Below the pieces are notes generated by a model. It had not been told where the DNA came from. It worked only from the letters and a program-made list of their open reading frames with translations, and searched no databases. From an uncultured Kangiella sp. (GTDB lineage Bacteria > Pseudomonadota > Gammaproteobacteria > Enterobacterales > Kangiellaceae): a stretch of 64,000 bases of DNA. The stretch lies in assembly GCA_947503345.1 (NCBI GenBank), contig CANNCW010000001.1, positions 310,001-374,000 on the forward strand, read 5' to 3'. Below, in pieces: positions 43,241 through 53,582 of the stretch (positions within the stretch are counted from its first letter, which is position 1; the number at the start of each line of letters is the position of its first letter). The position numbers were made by a program, and so were the translations under genes.

Positions 43241-44142
43241 AGACTATTATAAATCGCAGTTATAATCTGTTCTGGCTTAATAAAAGCTTTGCCATTTTTA
43301 GCATCATATTTTTTGCTTGGTTTAGCATCAATAACTGCTTCTAATGATTTCCCATCTGCCTTTAATTCAGCCACATTATTACGAATATCTTTTAACATGC
43401 CCACGTAAGTTGCCATATCTGACTTGCTAGCCATTGGACCATGTCCCGGAATAATTTGTGTTTCATCATTGGCTAGGTTTACACCTGTTTCTAGTGCGTT
43501 AATATAGCCGTCAATCGAACCACCCGAACCTATATCAATAAACGGATAGCCGATATTAAAATAGCAATCGCCCATGTGTAGAACATTATCTTCTTCGAAG
43601 TAAATTAACGAATCGCCATCAGTATGAGCATTGGCAACATGAATAATTCGCATATTGTCATTATTCAATTTTAAACTCATTTCTTTTTGATAAGTCACCT
43701 GCGGGCGGGCTACTTTTGGCGCTGGTTCGACAACGCGATTAAAAGCTTTCATTTCTTGACGCGTGCTCATACGTTTATGCACATTTTCATGGGCGACAAT
43801 GACTGCACCTTCTTTACCGAAGTTTTCATTACCGCCAGTGTGATCAAAATGCCAATGGGTATTAATCACGTATTCAACAGGCTCTTTGGTAATTTTATCA
43901 ATAGCCTCATTAATCTTGCCCGTTAATGGCGCAAACTGATCATCAATTATATAGGCTCCATCTTCACCTACAGAAAGCCCAATATTACCGCCTTGACCAA
44001 ACAAAACATAAATTCCATCCGTTAATTTTTGTGATTTAATTTCTACGGTGGTTTCTTGCCCGGCGTGTGATATAGCATTAGTTGTAAGGCCTAAACCTAA
44101 TGAAGCAGCTAGGAGTATTTGCGCAGTTTTTTTAAGTTTCAT
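43237..44142 (-). CDS. exported metallo-beta-lactamase-fold hydrolase
   Basis: ATG 44142 with GGAGAAAT upstream gives a signal peptide (TAQILLAASLGLGLTTNAISHA); the in-frame start 51 nt further up is rejected. The 301-residue protein has the dinuclear zinc motif HWHFDHTGG and the downstream His in HANAHTDGDSL and PGHGPM. This is the broad MBL superfamily type with SoxH/quinoprotein-relay-like members; the substrate is unknown. Confidence 0.85.
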   Translation of the reverse strand: MKLKKTAQILLAASLGLGLTTNAISHAGQETTVEIKSQKLTDGIYVLFGQGGNIGLSVGEDGAYIIDDQFAPLTGKINEAIDKITKEPVEYVINTHWHFDHTGGNENFGKEGAVIVAHENVHKRMSTRQEMKAFNRVVEPAPKVARPQVTYQKEMSLKLNNDNMRIIHVANAHTDGDSLIYFEEDNVLHMGDCYFNIGYPFIDIGSGGSIDGYINALETGVNLANDETQIIPGHGPMASKSDMATYVGMLKDIRNNVAELKADGKSLEAVIDAKPSKKYDAKNGKAFIKPEQIITAIYNSL

Positions 44143-44252
44143 AATTTCTCCATTTGTATTGGTACAGATTGGATGCAATCTTCCAGAAGTCATTACAGTT
44201 TATGCCAAAATTGGTTAAAATGTCGTTATAAATTCACGATTTAGGTTTTATC

Positions 44253-45683
44253 ATGTCTTTAGATCATCAAAAAGCACAAGCTTTCATCGACCAGAAATGG
44301 GATCAGGAAATTGTTCCAGAGTTAGTGGAATACATCAAAATTCCCTGCAAATCGCCACACTTTGATCCTAACTGGGATGAAAATGGTTATATGGAGCAAG
44401 CAATTCAGCAAATTGCAACCTGGTGTGAAGCTCAAGAGATCCCAGGAAAAACCTTAGAAATTGTTCGAATAGAAGGCCGGACACCGGTTATTTTTATGGA
44501 AATCCCAGCCAGCGACGGCTCCAATAATCCTGAAGATGACACCATCTTAATGTATGGCCATATGGATAAACAGCCTGAAATGGAAGGTTGGGATGAGGAC
44601 TTAGGGCCTTGGATCCCAGTAATCAAAGACGACAAGCTGTATGGTCGTGGCGGAGCCGATGATGGCTATGCAGCTTACGCATCGTTAACCGCTTTGATGG
44701 CACTACAAAAGCAAGGCTTACCGCACAAGCGTACAGTTGTTCTCATTGAGGCTTGCGAAGAGTCAGGCAGTTATGATTTACCCTATTATATCGACGCTTT
44801 GCGTAGTCGTATTGGTCAGCCATCGTTAGTGATTTGCTTAGACTCCGGAGCCGGTAATTACGATCAGCTTTGGTGTACCATGAGTTTACGCGGCTTAGCC
44901 AGCGGCACTTTAACCGTTGATGTTTTGCATGAAGGTATTCATTCGGGAATGGGTAGTGGCGTTGTGCCCTCATCATTCCGTATTATTCGCCAGTTGCTAA
45001 CTCGCCTTGAGGATGAAAAGTCAGGACGACTATTGCCCAAAGAGTTTTATGCCGAAATTCCGCATCAACGTTTAGAGCAAACTTTAAAAGTGACACAAGT
45101 ATTGGGGGATAAAATCGTTGAAGCTTATCCACTGAAAGATGACACAGAGCCAATGGCAGAGAATCACTTCGAACGTTTGCTTAATCGTAACTGGCGCCCT
45201 GCACTTTCTTACACCGGTATCGCTGGGATGCCTGATATTCAAAATGCAGGCAACGTTTTACGACCAACCACTTCAGTTAAACTTTCATTACGTTTGCCAC
45301 CAACGGCCAACAGTGAAAAAGCTTCGAAAGTATTAACAGAAATGTTACTACAAGATCCGCCCTCCAATGCCAAAGTAACCTTTACTGCTGAGCAACCCGC
45401 AGATGGTTGGAACGCACCTGATGTACATGAATGGTTGGCGGATTCCTTGGAAAAAAGCTCGCAAGCAGTTTATAAACAACCAGCGATGTATATGGGTGAA
45501 GGCGGAACTATTCCATTTATGGCGATGCTAGGAGAAAAGTTCCCAGAAGCGCAATTTATGATTACTGGTGTTTTGGGGCCGAAATCTAATGCTCATGGCC
45601 CGAACGAATTCTTGCATATTCCTTATGCAAAGAAGCTAACTACTTGTGTCTCTCAAGTTATTCTCGATCACTTCAATCGTTAA
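44253..45683 (+). CDS. M20 family metallopeptidase (dipeptidase-like)
   Basis: A 476-residue zinc exopeptidase. The catalytic motifs are LMYGHMDKQPE (His ligand and catalytic Asp), GRGGADDGYAAYA and IEACEESGS (general base Glu-Glu); the dimerisation or lid domain lies at about 215-370; LGPKSNAHGPNE supplies the last His ligand. It resembles carnosinase-like dipeptidases of the M20 family. Followed by a strong terminator. Confidence 0.9.
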   Translation: MSLDHQKAQAFIDQKWDQEIVPELVEYIKIPCKSPHFDPNWDENGYMEQAIQQIATWCEAQEIPGKTLEIVRIEGRTPVIFMEIPASDGSNNPEDDTILMYGHMDKQPEMEGWDEDLGPWIPVIKDDKLYGRGGADDGYAAYASLTALMALQKQGLPHKRTVVLIEACEESGSYDLPYYIDALRSRIGQPSLVICLDSGAGNYDQLWCTMSLRGLASGTLTVDVLHEGIHSGMGSGVVPSSFRIIRQLLTRLEDEKSGRLLPKEFYAEIPHQRLEQTLKVTQVLGDKIVEAYPLKDDTEPMAENHFERLLNRNWRPALSYTGIAGMPDIQNAGNVLRPTTSVKLSLRLPPTANSEKASKVLTEMLLQDPPSNAKVTFTAEQPADGWNAPDVHEWLADSLEKSSQAVYKQPAMYMGEGGTIPFMAMLGEKFPEAQFMITGVLGPKSNAHGPNEFLHIPYAKKLTTCVSQVILDHFNR

Positions 45684-45688
45684 AAATC

Positions 45689-45714
45689 AAAAAGGCGCTA
45701 AACAGCGCCTTTTT
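45689..45714 (+). terminator. bidirectional terminator between the M20 gene and pldA
   Basis: AAAAAGGCGCT (45689-45699) pairs with AGCGCCTTTTT (45704-45714) around AAAC. Confidence 0.9.
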
Positions 45715-45738
45715 ACTTCCTCATTTGTTACTTGAAAG

Positions 45739-46815
45739 TTATAACCAGTCAGTTAAAACAAAACCCACGCCCAAACGATTGGTCCTACGATTATAGTCAA
45801 TTAAACTTTCGCCATAACCATTAAAGTATTGTACATAACCGCGTAACTTACCTTTTTCATCTAATGGGAAGGTCCAATCGAATTGCACTGCACCACGATT
45901 TTCGCTACGTAAATTATTTCTTAGCATCACGCCAAAATTATGGTCATCCCATTGGTAGCGTGTTTGTAATTCAAAGTAACCCATATAGTCATCAATATCT
46001 GGGTTATCATCACCTTCTGGGTCAAGCGGGTCTTCTTTTTGCTCTTCTGGCACTCGCCACCAAGGTTTAAAGGCCAGTACCCAGCGGTCTTTTTCAAATG
46101 CCCATTCAGTATAAACACGATTCCAACTACGAGAACTCAAACCGCTACGACCATTGGACTGATGCTCAACACCCAATGAGAATGTTGGAATTTGCCAATC
46201 ACCTAGCTTCCAATCCGTAGCCCAAGCGGCAAAAATTTCTGGTTGATGATTTGTCTCACGGAAAGGACTGGAAACTTCAGAATTATAAGCCTGCCAATAA
46301 GATTGGCCAGTATAAGCAAAGAATAATGCACTGTTTTTTCCAAATGGCGCTTCCCAAAACGGCGTCTTAAAACTTACTTGAAACTTAATTTCAACGTTAT
46401 CTATTTCACGCTCATCACCCGCCAAATCGAAACCTTCATTATTGGGAGAGTTATTAAAAGTAACTGGCAGAATATAGTTTGGTTTATGCGGCAAGATCGC
46501 GAAACGATTCTTTCGAGCACGATACTCTTGACGTAAACGATCTTTCACCAAAGTTGACTCTTCTTTTTCAACCTTTGATGTAGACTGATTTTTAACGATA
46601 AGAGTATCATCGCTTTTGCCTGCTTGATCCTCAACATGGTTAGATTCAACAGCAATGCTTCGTAGACATTGGCTACGAATCTCACCAATGGTCACTTCAT
46701 CATTAGCCGTCTTTATCGACTCCAATACACAAGCCTCAAAGTCACTTGAAGCCTGTAAACTACCACTAAACCCAGCAATGAATATAAATGTTCCTAGAAA
46801 TCGGTACATGCTCAT
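45739..46815 (-). CDS. pldA: outer membrane phospholipase A
   Basis: A 358-residue OMPLA. The signal peptide ends LQA. The catalytic region has the conserved YTGQSYWQ (Thr-Gln-Ser-x-Trp motif), FRETNHQPE and GVEHQSNGRSG-SWNRVY with the His-Ser-Asn triad in EHQSN. Beta strands of the 12-strand barrel follow to the C-terminal LTDWL. A long acidic linker (about 60-100) is longer than in E. coli. It hydrolyses outer-membrane phospholipids when lipid asymmetry is lost. Confidence 0.9.
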   Translation of the reverse strand: MSMYRFLGTFIFIAGFSGSLQASSDFEACVLESIKTANDEVTIGEIRSQCLRSIAVESNHVEDQAGKSDDTLIVKNQSTSKVEKEESTLVKDRLRQEYRARKNRFAILPHKPNYILPVTFNNSPNNEGFDLAGDEREIDNVEIKFQVSFKTPFWEAPFGKNSALFFAYTGQSYWQAYNSEVSSPFRETNHQPEIFAAWATDWKLGDWQIPTFSLGVEHQSNGRSGLSSRSWNRVYTEWAFEKDRWVLAFKPWWRVPEEQKEDPLDPEGDDNPDIDDYMGYFELQTRYQWDDHNFGVMLRNNLRSENRGAVQFDWTFPLDEKGKLRGYVQYFNGYGESLIDYNRRTNRLGVGFVLTDWL

Positions 46816-46884
46816 TCCTAATAAAAATATAATTGTAGAAAAATTAGGCGAATTATATCAGCTATTAAATTTTTTCAATAGCCA

Positions 46885-46914
46885 TAAAAAAAGGGGCTTT
46901 CGCCCCTTTTAAAA
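46885..46914 (-). terminator. intrinsic terminator of the M16 lipoprotein gene
   Basis: On the minus strand AAAAGGGGC and GCCCCTTTT form a stem around GAAA, followed by a T run (A8 on the plus strand). Confidence 0.9.
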
Positions 46915-46924
46915 TAGTTAACAT

Positions 46925-49813
46925 TTACTTGACTGGTTGTGCTTCGGCATCCAGTTCAATAATGTCATAACCTAACTTTTCTAGCCCCGGTAAAATTGAT
47001 TTTTTATCACCAACTACCACCACAATCATGCTATCTAAATCTAGATGCTTAGCTGCCAATGCATTCAGCTCATCAACTTCAACATCTTCTAAGATTTCAT
47101 TTTGATCATCGATGTAATCATCATCTAAATCATAAGTTAAAATACGAGATAATAAGCCCAGCTTTTGAGATGGTGTCTCATAGCGACGAGCATCACTTTG
47201 ACCTAAAGAATTCTGCATGAATGTTAATTCATTATTTGTCATACCCGATTTATGGTAATTACTAATCTCCTTAAAGAACTCAATTAAAGACTTATCCGTA
47301 GCATCAGATCGTACCCCAGCACTAGCAGTGAATGTCCCATAGTCTTTAGAGCCACTGAATCGTGAACGAGCACCATAGGTATAGCCTTTATCTTCGCGTA
47401 AATTAATATTAATACGTGAGTTAAATGCAGCGCCTAAGTTATAGTTCATCAAACTTGCAAGATAATACTCGCCATCAGCATCATATGGTAAAGCTCGTTT
47501 ACCGATACGAATTTCAGATTGAGCAGCACCCGGCTTATCGACTAAATAAATGGCTTTCTTTAAGCGTGGAAAATCATTCAATGCAGTCTGCTGAACTTCT
47601 CCACCCTGCCACTTTTCAAAACGACCAAGTTTTTTCAGAATTACATCTTCAGCTAAATCTGAAACTACCACCACATTGGTTACTTGCGGAGAATATTGAG
47701 TTTTATAAAAATCCTTAACGTCCTGTAGATTAATATTTGCTACAGAATCCAATGTTCCACTAGCAGGCTCACCAATTGCATTGTTACCAAGTAGCAACTT
47801 ACTATAAACATTGGATGCTACAGTTGCCGCTTGCTTTTGAGAGAACTTTATTCCTTCAATAGCTTGGTCTTTAATTCGTTTAAAGTCGGCCTCAGCAAAT
47901 TTCGGTGAGAACAATTTTTCCGATGCAATCCATAAAGTACGATCTAAATTCTCTGTGAGAGAGGAAATAGTCATAGTAGTAAAATTTTCCCCAGCAGAGA
48001 AACTAATAGAGCTACCTAACTTTTGAAGCATGTTACTCAAATCTTCACTCGAGTAGCTTTCAGTTGCTTCATTCATCATTGACGCAGTCATAGAAGCCAA
48101 ACCAACTTTTGCCATAGGATCATTGCGATGACCATTTTGAATTCTAAAACTAATGGCCGTAGTTGGAGTTTCGCTATTGTTAGCACCCACCACTTCAATA
48201 TCGTTAGCTAACTCTGCTCTCCAAATTTCAGGCAAGCTAATAGAAGGGTTTTCACCTGAACTGGGGCTTACACTACGATTAAAATTATCTTTAGCCACTC
48301 GTAATTGTAATCCAGAGTTATCATCTGACTCAGGTATCGTGCGTTCTTTTACTGTAAAAGTATCCTTATGAGCAATTAACTCCGGTTTGCCATTAGGCAC
48401 AATACTCATAATGACAGAACCTTTACCTTTAATGTACTTTTCGTACACTCGCATAACATCTTCTTTAGTAACGTTTTGATAACGAGCTAACTCTGTTGCT
48501 ATTAAATTAGGGTTACCTTCAAAAGTTTGATTCGCAGCTAATCGAGAAACTTTGCCTGAAACACTTTGTAAGCCATAAATGGTTTGCGATTTCATACCTG
48601 CTTTAACTCGATCCAAATCGTCTTGCTGTACGCCTCTTTGCTCAAACTCTTTAAATGTATCGCGCATGATTTTTTCTAAATCCGTCAAAGATTTACCTTT
48701 AGCGGGATTTGGTAAAGCATACATGGTGAACTGACAAGATAATTCAGAACAGGGGTGACTTACGCCCGATTGAACCGTTAAGCCTTCTTTATCTAAGTTC
48801 TTATAAAATAAAGAAGTTCTACCTTGGCCAATAATTGATGATAAAACATCAAGCGCAGCCTCATCATCACTGCGAGCATAAGTCGTAGGGAACGACATAT
48901 ATATCAAAGGCAAAGATACATTATCTTCCATTGAGATATAACGGTCCTTTTCTAAGCTCACCGTTTGCGGAGCGGGGTCTTTTACTTCTGGGCCACGCGG
49001 AATCGAACCAAAATATTTATTTACCCAAGCTAATGTTTGAGCTTCATCTAACTGACCACCAATAGTCAAAGTTGCATTATTAGGGCCATACCAACGTAGA
49101 AAGAATCTCTTTAAATCATTCAAATCAGCACGATTTAAGTCATCCATAAAACCAATCACAGGCCAAGAATAAGGATGACCTTCTGGATATAATGCTTGCG
49201 AAACACGTTCACTCAATCGACCGTAAGGACGATTATCAACACGTTGACCACGCTCATTTTTCACAGTTTCACGCTGAACTTCAAATTTCTCTTGAGTTAC
49301 AGCATCTAATAAAAAGCCCATACGATCAGCTTCTAACCACAACATTTTCTCAAGTTGGTTTGAAGGTACTGTTTCAAAATAATTTGTTCTATCGCTGTTA
49401 GTTGTACCATTCAAAGTACCGCCAGCTTCAGTGATCATTTTAAAATGTTCTTCATCAGCTACGTTTTCCGAACCTTGAAACATCATATGTTCAAAAAAGT
49501 GAGCAAAACCTGACTTGCCTATATCTTCGCGACCAGACCCTACATGGTAAGTCACATCAACGTGCACTAATGGGTCGCTGTTATCTTCATGTAAGATAAC
49601 AGTTAAGCCATTATCTAATTGGAATTTTTTATAAGGTATAACTAATTCCGAGCCTTTCTTATCTACTTGTTCTAATAGTTTAATACCTTCTAGCTCAGAA
49701 GAGTCCACTTCAGCTACTGGCGAAGATGAGCAGGCTACTAAACCTGTGATAATAGTAGCTACGGCGGCAACTTTAAACTTTGATAGCTTAAAGCTTTGAT
49801 TTTGTTTTTGCAT
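46925..49813 (-). CDS. M16 family zinc metallopeptidase, lipoprotein
   Basis: ATG 49813 (962 aa) follows GGGGAAA and gives a lipoprotein signal ending LVAC (Cys28). The N-terminal M16 domain has the inverted zinc motif HFFEH at 105-109, with the downstream Glu ligand in VQRETVKNERGQ. There are four M16-type subdomains; the second copy of the domain (from about 510) has lost the zinc site, as in related pitrilysin-like proteases. It is probably a periplasmic-facing peptidase that degrades short peptides. Confidence 0.9.
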   Translation of the reverse strand: MQKQNQSFKLSKFKVAAVATIITGLVACSSSPVAEVDSSELEGIKLLEQVDKKGSELVIPYKKFQLDNGLTVILHEDNSDPLVHVDVTYHVGSGREDIGKSGFAHFFEHMMFQGSENVADEEHFKMITEAGGTLNGTTNSDRTNYFETVPSNQLEKMLWLEADRMGFLLDAVTQEKFEVQRETVKNERGQRVDNRPYGRLSERVSQALYPEGHPYSWPVIGFMDDLNRADLNDLKRFFLRWYGPNNATLTIGGQLDEAQTLAWVNKYFGSIPRGPEVKDPAPQTVSLEKDRYISMEDNVSLPLIYMSFPTTYARSDDEAALDVLSSIIGQGRTSLFYKNLDKEGLTVQSGVSHPCSELSCQFTMYALPNPAKGKSLTDLEKIMRDTFKEFEQRGVQQDDLDRVKAGMKSQTIYGLQSVSGKVSRLAANQTFEGNPNLIATELARYQNVTKEDVMRVYEKYIKGKGSVIMSIVPNGKPELIAHKDTFTVKERTIPESDDNSGLQLRVAKDNFNRSVSPSSGENPSISLPEIWRAELANDIEVVGANNSETPTTAISFRIQNGHRNDPMAKVGLASMTASMMNEATESYSSEDLSNMLQKLGSSISFSAGENFTTMTISSLTENLDRTLWIASEKLFSPKFAEADFKRIKDQAIEGIKFSQKQAATVASNVYSKLLLGNNAIGEPASGTLDSVANINLQDVKDFYKTQYSPQVTNVVVVSDLAEDVILKKLGRFEKWQGGEVQQTALNDFPRLKKAIYLVDKPGAAQSEIRIGKRALPYDADGEYYLASLMNYNLGAAFNSRININLREDKGYTYGARSRFSGSKDYGTFTASAGVRSDATDKSLIEFFKEISNYHKSGMTNNELTFMQNSLGQSDARRYETPSQKLGLLSRILTYDLDDDYIDDQNEILEDVEVDELNALAAKHLDLDSMIVVVVGDKKSILPGLEKLGYDIIELDAEAQPVK

Positions 49814-49896
49814 GTATTTTCCCCGAAATAATATTTTCACGCTGATTATACGTATTTTGAATGATAAAACAGTGAAGAGTTACAAATTGAAACAAT

Positions 49897-49922
49897 AAAA
49901 AAAGCCACATTTAGTGGCTTTT
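49897..49922 (-). terminator. intrinsic terminator of the SRPBCC gene
   Basis: On the minus strand AAAGCCAC and GTGGCTTT pair around a 5-nt loop, followed by a T run. Confidence 0.85.
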
Positions 49923-49935
49923 AAATATAAGGTCA

Positions 49936-50475
49936 TTACTTTTCTAATTGAATTTTCAAATTATCTAAGCCCTGCTGATAAACAGTACCAACTTGCTCTT
50001 CCATCATTAATCCAATATATCGACCAATTAAGTTATTCCCAAAATCTGCTGAGAAAGTCCATGTGACTTTCGTCTGCTTAAAAGTAATTTCTTCTATCCT
50101 AAAAGTGGCATAACCAGGGTTTGGGTCTTGACCAAAAAACAGCTCAGTCTTAATCATGCTTGGGTATTGATTATCGACAATTTCCAAAGTACCAGCTCCT
50201 AACTTAGGATCCTCACTATCCCAAGCCATTTTACTCCCTTGCCCTTCTTGGGGACCAGAGAATTGGTACTTTGCATTTGGATCCATTTGGAACCAAGGAG
50301 ACCAATCATTAAATCGCTGCATACTGTTTAATTTAGTATAAACAGCATCTCGAGTATTTCCAATGATGGTTGAACGTTCGACAGAAACGGTTTGAGGTAA
50401 AAAATATCCTACCACCGCTAAAATAAATAATAACAAAACTACAGTTATGAAAAACCACTTTAAAAACTTCATCAC
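49936..50475 (-). CDS. SRPBCC family membrane-anchored protein
   Basis: A 179-residue protein with an N-terminal membrane helix (WFFITVVLLLFILAVVGYFLP) and a START/SRPBCC domain (VERSTIIGNTRDAVYTKLNSMQRFNDWSPW, FSGPQEGQGSKMAW). This fold binds hydrophobic ligands. No operon partner is evident. Intrinsic terminator downstream. Confidence 0.8.
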   Translation of the reverse strand: MMKFLKWFFITVVLLLFILAVVGYFLPQTVSVERSTIIGNTRDAVYTKLNSMQRFNDWSPWFQMDPNAKYQFSGPQEGQGSKMAWDSEDPKLGAGTLEIVDNQYPSMIKTELFFGQDPNPGYATFRIEEITFKQTKVTWTFSADFGNNLIGRYIGLMMEEQVGTVYQQGLDNLKIQLEK

Positions 50476-50674
50476 AACCCCCTACAGTTGAATAAAACAC
50501 CACTATTTTAGTCATACCCATAAAGGGTTAGCAATAGAGAATTTAATGAGAAATGTTTAACCTTGTGATAAGCCGCTAGAGATTTCAAAAAAATATTTCA
50601 TATTCAATAACTTAAGTATCAGTTCTTTTATACATAAATTGTAAACAGTTATGACAAAAAAAAGTGAAACTTAA

Positions 50675-51667
50675 TTATTGTACTCCCCAACAAAGTTTTG
50701 AAGCTTGCTCAGCGTACATTTTCAAATCACCGGTCAATAGTTGGGGGAATGCCTTTTCCCCCAGAGCTTTACGATCCTTTAGCCATCGATTGATATTATC
50801 AGCAAATACTCCGACAATATCTTTTTGTTGCTCTTGATAGTATTCAGTCACTTCTTCCGGCGTTAAATTTGGAAAAAGCTTACTCAAATACTGTTTAGAC
50901 TCTTTGCTAAACTGCTCTATATTTGCAGTATGAAACAAAGCAGGATCCTTGGCGTGAACTTCCATCCACATCAAGGCATAAGCTTCTCTGTTAATGATTT
51001 CTTCGACAACTAATTCAACAGAAACACCTCTGCGGATCATGCGATTAATAACTAACCCTTTGTTCAAAACTACTTCCATTAAGCCACCATATCGCCCTAA
51101 TAAAGCTGCTTCATAAAGCATCTCTTCACCTTGCTGAATGGTATCGAAATTCATTTGATGAGTATCTGTAATTGCAAGACGTTCCTTAGCGGTCATTGTC
51201 TTATCTTGGTTATGTGCTCGCACACCTATGGCTCCTTGCCACATAAGATCAACACCTTGCACCACCATTGCGCCTGTATCTTTTGCCTTGACTAAACTTT
51301 TTAGACTCTCTATTGGCATAGTGGAATAATTACCCGTACCGTCTAAGTCATCATAGTTAACCCAAATATTCCCAATAAACTCCATAAATTGACTTTCCAT
51401 TGCAGGGTACTGCTCGGTTAACTCCTGACAAGTTTCAGCTTTAAACTTATGCTCGCTAACTTCATTTCCAGTTTTGTTGCCTTGCACTTTTGCAACTTCA
51501 CGAGCCTCTTGTTCACGTTTCGCTTCAGCACGAATCTCAGCCAAAAATTCAGCGTCTAGACTCAAGGATTGTTTTTCAGTACCTGACTCTAAAAACATAA
51601 AAGTAAGCCAAGCAAATTTAGCTAAAATTAATACCACTATAAAAATGGTTAAGAGCACTTTTTTCAT
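50675..51667 (-). CDS. hypothetical protein with N-terminal membrane anchor
   Basis: A 330-residue protein with one N-terminal membrane segment (LLTIFIVVLILAKFAWLTFMFL), a charged linker rich in Glu/Lys/Ala (about 40-75) and a helical C-terminal domain. It contains no motif I recognise. Its ATG overlaps the stop of dusA by 4 nt (ATGA), so the two genes are coupled; whether it assists tRNA modification is unknown. Confidence 0.6.
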   Translation of the reverse strand: MKKVLLTIFIVVLILAKFAWLTFMFLESGTEKQSLSLDAEFLAEIRAEAKREQEAREVAKVQGNKTGNEVSEHKFKAETCQELTEQYPAMESQFMEFIGNIWVNYDDLDGTGNYSTMPIESLKSLVKAKDTGAMVVQGVDLMWQGAIGVRAHNQDKTMTAKERLAITDTHQMNFDTIQQGEEMLYEAALLGRYGGLMEVVLNKGLVINRMIRRGVSVELVVEEIINREAYALMWMEVHAKDPALFHTANIEQFSKESKQYLSKLFPNLTPEEVTEYYQEQQKDIVGVFADNINRWLKDRKALGEKAFPQLLTGDLKMYAEQASKLCWGVQ

Positions 51668-52638
51668 TCAAACAACTCCAAAGCTTTTTCGATGACTTCT
51701 AGTCCTGCACCTTTTTTATAAGCATTTTCTGATAGGTGTCTGCGCCAAAGTTTTCCTCTAGGTTGAGCATGAAATAAACCTAAAATATGTCTGGTCATAT
51801 GACCAAGATAGACATCTTGCTCTAATTGGTTTTGGACATAATGCATAAACTCTTTAGCAACTTCCACCCGAGTTAAAAGTTCATGTTCATCTTGATAAAA
51901 ACGTTTGTCGGCTTCAATTAGGTGATATGGATTTGAATAAGCTTCGCGGCCAATCATCACACCGTCAAGCTGCTTCATATGCTCTTCAGCTTGTCCTAAG
52001 CTAGTGATGCCACCATTTAAAATAACTTCCAGTTCAGGAAAATCTTTTTTAACTTGATAAGCAACATCATATCTTAAGGGTGGGATTTCCCGATTTTGCT
52101 TTGGGCTTAAACCTGAGAGCCATGCTTTTCTGGCATGGATAATAAAGGTTTCTACACCCGATTTTTTTACAATTTCAATAAACTGATGAAGATGCTCATA
52201 AGAATCGAGTTCATCAATACCAATACGAGTTTTTACTGTGGTAGGAATATCAACAACATCTGACATTGCGGCCATGCATTCTGCAACTAATTCTGGTTCC
52301 GCCATTAAGCAAGCACCGAAACGACCATTTTGTACACGGTCACTTGGGCAACCGACATTCAAATTAATTTCGTCATAGCCGTAATCTTCGCAAATCTTAG
52401 CGCACTCAGCTAGCTCTTTAGGATTACTCCCACCGAGCTGAATGGCCACTGGATGCTCTTCATCATTAAACTTCAAATGACCATCCCTATCACCATGCAA
52501 AATGGCTCCGGTAGTTATCATTTCAGTATAAAGAACTGCATGCTTACTGATGATTCGCATAAATCGACGTTGATGACGATCTGTCCAATCTAACATTGGC
52601 GCGACGCAAATTTTCCGATTCAATTTAATTTTGCTCAA
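51664..52638 (-). CDS. dusA: tRNA-dihydrouridine(20/20a) synthase
   Basis: DusA reduces uridines 20 and 20a in the D loop of tRNAs, using FMN and NADPH. The 324-residue protein shows VAPMLDWTDRH, the Cys-containing NLNVGCPSDRVQNGRFGACLM, RIGIDELDSYE and VILNGGITSL. A TTG start at 52638 is supported by AAGGG 6 nt upstream. DusA has one conserved active-site Cys, seen in VGCPS. Confidence 0.92.
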   Translation of the reverse strand: MSKIKLNRKICVAPMLDWTDRHQRRFMRIISKHAVLYTEMITTGAILHGDRDGHLKFNDEEHPVAIQLGGSNPKELAECAKICEDYGYDEINLNVGCPSDRVQNGRFGACLMAEPELVAECMAAMSDVVDIPTTVKTRIGIDELDSYEHLHQFIEIVKKSGVETFIIHARKAWLSGLSPKQNREIPPLRYDVAYQVKKDFPELEVILNGGITSLGQAEEHMKQLDGVMIGREAYSNPYHLIEADKRFYQDEHELLTRVEVAKEFMHYVQNQLEQDVYLGHMTRHILGLFHAQPRGKLWRRHLSENAYKKGAGLEVIEKALELFE

Positions 52639-52653
52639 TTTAAACCCTTATTT

Positions 52654-53502
52654 TTATTTTATTGAATCTGACCAACCTTTTTGTTCAATCTCTTTGTCAC
52701 TTTCAAAGTATTTAACTTGCTTAGTTAGCCCTTTCTGTTCTAAGTCATATTCAATCCATTTGCCATGTAATTTACCTTCTCGATAATGCTTTGTGATCCA
52801 GAGTTTTCCAGCCATAAACATTTGAGCAATTCCATGATATTGGCCTTGGTCATAATTGACTTCAAAGATCTTCTCACCTTTTGGGTTTAGCTTTATATGC
52901 TTTCCTTGCAATAAATCATTGCGATAATTTTGTCGAACTTCTAATCCACCTTCCTGAAAATAAATAGTTTCTTCTCCTTCTTTCAAACCTTTCTCAAAAT
53001 TTGTGCGGCTTTTTACAGACTCTAGCCCTGATGTGAAATAAATAATCTCAAGTCCATGTTGAATGCCGTTTTGATATCCAGTCTTTCTTAATAAGCGGCC
53101 GTCTTTTTCACTGTATAACCTTACCGCACCATCCAATTGCCCCCACTTGTTATAATTTTTATGTTTAGCGATTTTTCCATCTGCAAAAAAAGACTTATAA
53201 GAACCACAAGGTTTGGATTGGCAATAATCAATTTGATATTTAAGACGATTATTTTCTACTTGTTTAAAAGGCCCCTCAAAAAAACCATTTTTAAAATTAG
53301 CTTGAATGTAACCTTGCTTTAGTTGTATTTGATAAAAGCCATCTAAAGCTTTACTTTGTTCACTAAAGTATTGAACTTGGCCAGATTCATTTTTAGCTAA
53401 CCGTAAATCTTTTTGCCATAAATATTTAGGCTCGGCTGAAAAAGAAGCTCCTGCTAAGATCATCAAGATAAATCCAAATAAATACTTCACAATAGTGTCC
53501 AT
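52654..53502 (-). CDS. exported MORN-repeat protein (YwqK-like)
   Basis: A 282-residue protein with a signal sequence (FGFILMILAGASFS). The rest consists of MORN-like or YwqK repeats: YQNGIQHGLEIIYF, NFEKGLKEGEETIYF, YRNDLLQGKHIKLN, YREGKLHGKWIEYD. Such proteins are often called toxin-antitoxin YwqK antitoxin components, but no toxin gene is nearby. ATG 53502 is chosen; the TTG before it is not a credible start. Confidence 0.75.
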   Translation of the reverse strand: MDTIVKYLFGFILMILAGASFSAEPKYLWQKDLRLAKNESGQVQYFSEQSKALDGFYQIQLKQGYIQANFKNGFFEGPFKQVENNRLKYQIDYCQSKPCGSYKSFFADGKIAKHKNYNKWGQLDGAVRLYSEKDGRLLRKTGYQNGIQHGLEIIYFTSGLESVKSRTNFEKGLKEGEETIYFQEGGLEVRQNYRNDLLQGKHIKLNPKGEKIFEVNYDQGQYHGIAQMFMAGKLWITKHYREGKLHGKWIEYDLEQKGLTKQVKYFESDKEIEQKGWSDSIK

Positions 53503-53537
53503 CAAATATTTTATGGTATTTTACCTGAGTTAAGCCC

Positions 53538-53563
53538 AAAAAAAAGCGGGCAATGCCCGCTTT
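53538..53563 (-). terminator. intrinsic terminator of htpX
   Basis: On the minus strand AAAGCGGGC and GCCCGCTTT form a stem around a 3-nt loop, followed by a T run. Confidence 0.9.
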
Positions 53564-53582
53564 CTATACTTAGTTAGCTATG